This document shows, piece after piece, positions 22,309 through 23,743 of a DNA stretch of 23,743 bases. The stretch is from positions 204-23,946 of IMG/VR virus record IMGVR_UViG_3300000525_000041. One strand, written 5' to 3'. This DNA comes from a virus. Position 1 is the stretch's first letter; each line of letters begins with the position of its first letter. The notes beneath the pieces are model-generated. The model saw only the letters and a list, made by a program, of their open reading frames with translations. It ran no database searches and was not told the DNA's origin. Position numbers and translations under genes: made by a program.

Positions 22309-23166
22309 TTATTCCCAACCTTCGATTGTATTTTGATATTGTTTTTCTAATGCTTTATATTCTTTTGTATCTACTAACACTAAAGTTACGTTAGGGTGAT
22401 ATTTAGCCATGCGTTTAATTTTGGTTTTGCTTCTATCGTCCATCCATCCTTTGACTTCATGGTAGGTTTCTGTTCCGTCAATTTCTTTAACCTTAAAGTC
22501 TGGTAAGTAACTCATGCAACCACGCTTGATACCTTTAAACCAAAACGTATCAGGTTCATGTAGCCACCCTGCAATCAATCCTTGCGTTCTCATCCATTCT
22601 AAATATCTAGCATAATTTGCTTCCCACCTTGACCGATAGTATTTTTTGTAACCACCTATTTCACGCCACGCTGCTTTCCACGATGCGTTAGCTCTGTTCA
22701 TTGTTTGTTTACTACCATTAATTGACGCACGTTTAGAATAAGCATCTAATTGTTCTTCGCTCATAGATTGCCACATTTGTTTTGATTTTTCAGATAATAT
22801 TTTTTTGGTCGCTTCAGTATGTTTCATGCCCAAAGCTCCTTTTGGGTGTCCTTTCTCTACAAACCTTGCTTTAACTTTTTCAGAAAGGCTTTTTTTTCCA
22901 TCTTCAGTCATAACGCATAAATTTGTAACCCTAAAATTTTTCATAAAAACAGAATGTTCAGGTCTAATTTTTCCTGTCATTTTTTTAGAGTGTTGTTTTT
23001 GTTTTTCTTGCCAAGCAATGCTTACGCCTCTTGCCTGAAGTTTAAGTGTTGATGCTTTTGTTCTTATTTGGCTTTCTTTTAAACTCATAACCTCACAGCA
23101 CCAAACTTTACCGTATTTAGGGTAATTTTCAGTTAAAAATTGTATTTGTTCGTTTGTCCATTTCAT
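22309..23166 (-). CDS. free-standing homing-type endonuclease: HTH, NUMOD3, PD-(D/E)xK nuclease (285 aa)
   Basis: Residues ~1-45 (MKWTNEQIQFLTENYPKYG, then CCEVMSLKESQIRTKASTL) look like a Myb/SANT-type helix-turn-helix. Residues ~107-131 (HPKGALGMKHTEATKKILSE) are a NUMOD3 DNA-contact motif typical of homing endonucleases. Residues ~174-262 match a PD-(D/E)xK nuclease: RSRWEANYARYLEW (Glu182), SYLPDFKVKE (Pro222-Asp223) and YHEVKGWMDD (Glu237-Lys239). This combination implies a mobile endonuclease that cuts a chosen DNA site. It has no Shine-Dalgarno before ATG 23166. A promoter sits directly before it and a cut gene end lies after it, both signs of insertion. A non-mobile nuclease is the alternative. 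Confidence 0.85.
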   Translation of the reverse strand: MKWTNEQIQFLTENYPKYGKVWCCEVMSLKESQIRTKASTLKLQARGVSIAWQEKQKQHSKKMTGKIRPEHSVFMKNFRVTNLCVMTEDGKKSLSEKVKARFVEKGHPKGALGMKHTEATKKILSEKSKQMWQSMSEEQLDAYSKRASINGSKQTMNRANASWKAAWREIGGYKKYYRSRWEANYARYLEWMRTQGLIAGWLHEPDTFWFKGIKRGCMSYLPDFKVKEIDGTETYHEVKGWMDDRSKTKIKRMAKYHPNVTLVLVDTKEYKALEKQYQNTIEGWE

Positions 23167-23172
23167 TTGCTG

Positions 23173-23201
23173 ATTTTAACAAAAGACTTAAATCTTGTAA
23201 A
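23173..23201 (-). promoter_or_regulatory. sigma70-type extended -10 promoter for the endonuclease gene
   Basis: On the minus strand, TTTACA (23201-23196) and TAAAAT (23178-23173) are 17 bases apart, each a 5/6 match to consensus. TG stands one base before the -10, as in extended -10 promoters. The expected start point is the A of the ATG (23166), so the message may be leaderless, which agrees with the lack of a Shine-Dalgarno. Confidence 0.68.
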
Positions 23202-23207
23202 TGTTTT

Positions 23208-23480
23208 TTAATAACATAGTAGCGCCTCTGTTTGGGCTAATAAATCTTCTTCAGTTACGCCATAACGCTCTGAAAACGCTTTCTTGCCTAAACCATGTAC
23301 GCCACTATTACCCGTGTGATGCTCTGGGCATAGCGGAATTACTGGTGCGTTTATACGTTTCATGCCAAGTCTGCGGATGTGGTGAATGTGGCTTGGGGTT
23401 TCCCCATATTCCAAATGTCTGCACAAACTACAGCCTAGTTCCGCAATCTTTGCGTACTGTTCACGTTGTGCCTTTGTCAT
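23208..23480 (-). CDS. Ref-like HNH nuclease (90 aa)
   Basis: The pattern GCSLCRHL (Cys17, Cys20), HIHHIRRLGMKR (His31, His33, His34), VIPLCPEHHTGNSGVHGLG (Cys51, His54, His55, His62) and KKAFSERYGVTEEDLL is that of the Ref family, HNH-type nucleases first described in phage P1 that cut DNA within RecA filaments. The zinc-type Cys/His set and the HH pair are visible. The P1 protein is longer and has an extra N-terminal part; this one is a compact version. It starts in an ATGA overlap with the 69-aa gene. I infer a role in phage recombination or in making targeted breaks with host RecA. Confidence 0.85.
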   Translation of the reverse strand: MTKAQREQYAKIAELGCSLCRHLEYGETPSHIHHIRRLGMKRINAPVIPLCPEHHTGNSGVHGLGKKAFSERYGVTEEDLLAQTEALLCY

Positions 23481-23686
23481 TTTGTCAATCTTTCAATGTT
23501 TCTATTGTTTGCTTCTTGCGTTCTGTACGCTTCAAACCGCATTTTTGCCGATTCCAGCCGCCATTTAAGCGTCTCAGCGGCTTCTGTAGCCTCACCAATA
23601 GCTTTGCACAGGTTTTGGTATTCGTGGCTTGCGTAGGCTGATTTCTCTTGTCCACTAATAGTTGTTTCATCTGATTTGGTCATCAT
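23477..23686 (-). CDS. small helical protein upstream of the Ref-like gene (69 aa or longer)
   Basis: The protein is mostly one amphipathic helix (NLCKAIGEATEAAETLKWRL, then ESAKMRFEAYRTQEANNRNI) that suggests a coiled coil. Its stop overlaps the next start as ATGA, a sign of co-expression with the nuclease. The start is taken at the first of two ATGs (23686), with GAAAG 5 bases upstream. The same frame is open to the right edge (GRVAELDAYRHSLKAI up to residue 19 before the ATG), so the gene could begin outside the window and be longer. Its function is unknown. Confidence 0.65.
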   Translation of the reverse strand: MMTKSDETTISGQEKSAYASHEYQNLCKAIGEATEAAETLKWRLESAKMRFEAYRTQEANNRNIERLTK

Positions 23687-23743
23687 AATAGCTTTCAGAC
23701 TATGGCGGTATGCGTCTAATTCAGCAACTCTGCCCTTAGCCTT

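Noticed and set aside
21309-22311. TAA reassigned to an amino acid in this phage, given two TAA codons followed by open frame
   Set aside because: TAA ends many intact genes here, including stops overlapping the next start (1797, 2042, 5533, 16748, 17140). Recoding would fuse or extend them.
22201-23207. Group I intron carrying the PD-(D/E)xK gene
   Set aside because: Only ~40 bases separate the nuclease start from the Ref-like stop and the nuclease stop abuts the orphan fragment, leaving no room for an intron core or a 5' exon.

Overview
The window is a compact 23.7 kb piece of a tailed double-stranded DNA phage (or prophage) genome. It holds the packaging, head and tail module of a podovirus-like virus whose portal, adaptor and nozzle order resembles P22/T7-type short-tailed phages. 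Every structural gene reads on the minus strand, so transcription runs from the right edge to the left. The phage type follows from the portal, large terminase, capsid, adaptor and nozzle calls together with the absence of tail tape-measure or sheath genes. Several small proteins look like families common in aquatic bacteriophages. I infer a Gram-negative host from the lambda-type murein transglycosylase domain. The host genus cannot be told from the sequence.

Right to left (order of transcription): a small helical protein and a Ref-like HNH nuclease (23208-23686); a free-standing HTH-NUMOD3-PD-(D/E)xK endonuclease with its own promoter (22309-23201), followed by the orphan 3' end of an interrupted gene (22201-22308); a DUF5856-like protein, a Met/Gln-rich protein and a small gene broken by an in-frame TAA (21309-22198); a candidate small terminase and the large terminase (19620-21256); a 100-aa protein, the portal, a 130-aa protein, a fibre-like protein with tandem repeats and two small accessory proteins (14612-19623); scaffold, major capsid protein and a small decoration-like protein (12347-14599), closed by a rho-independent terminator (12301-12338); a 175-aa HhH-like protein, the tail adaptor, an antisense HNH homing endonuclease (10473-10847, the only real plus-strand gene), the tail nozzle, a GNAT acetyltransferase and three large proteins that look like internal or ejected virion proteins, one with a mini S74 chaperone and one with a lambda-type lysozyme domain (2738-10435). 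The left end is a cassette of fibre and adhesin genes built from repeated modules (1-2734).

Genes are packed with TAATG or ATGA stop/start overlaps at nine junctions, which implies translational coupling. The main departures from an ordinary morphogenesis operon are two homing-type endonucleases of different classes. One has apparently split a phage gene. The other sits antisense between two tail genes with its stop codon overlapping its neighbour's. There is also a nonsense-interrupted small gene and a set of shuffled fibre modules. No tRNA, CRISPR, IS element or integrase was seen. No stretch of 300 bases lacks a gene.
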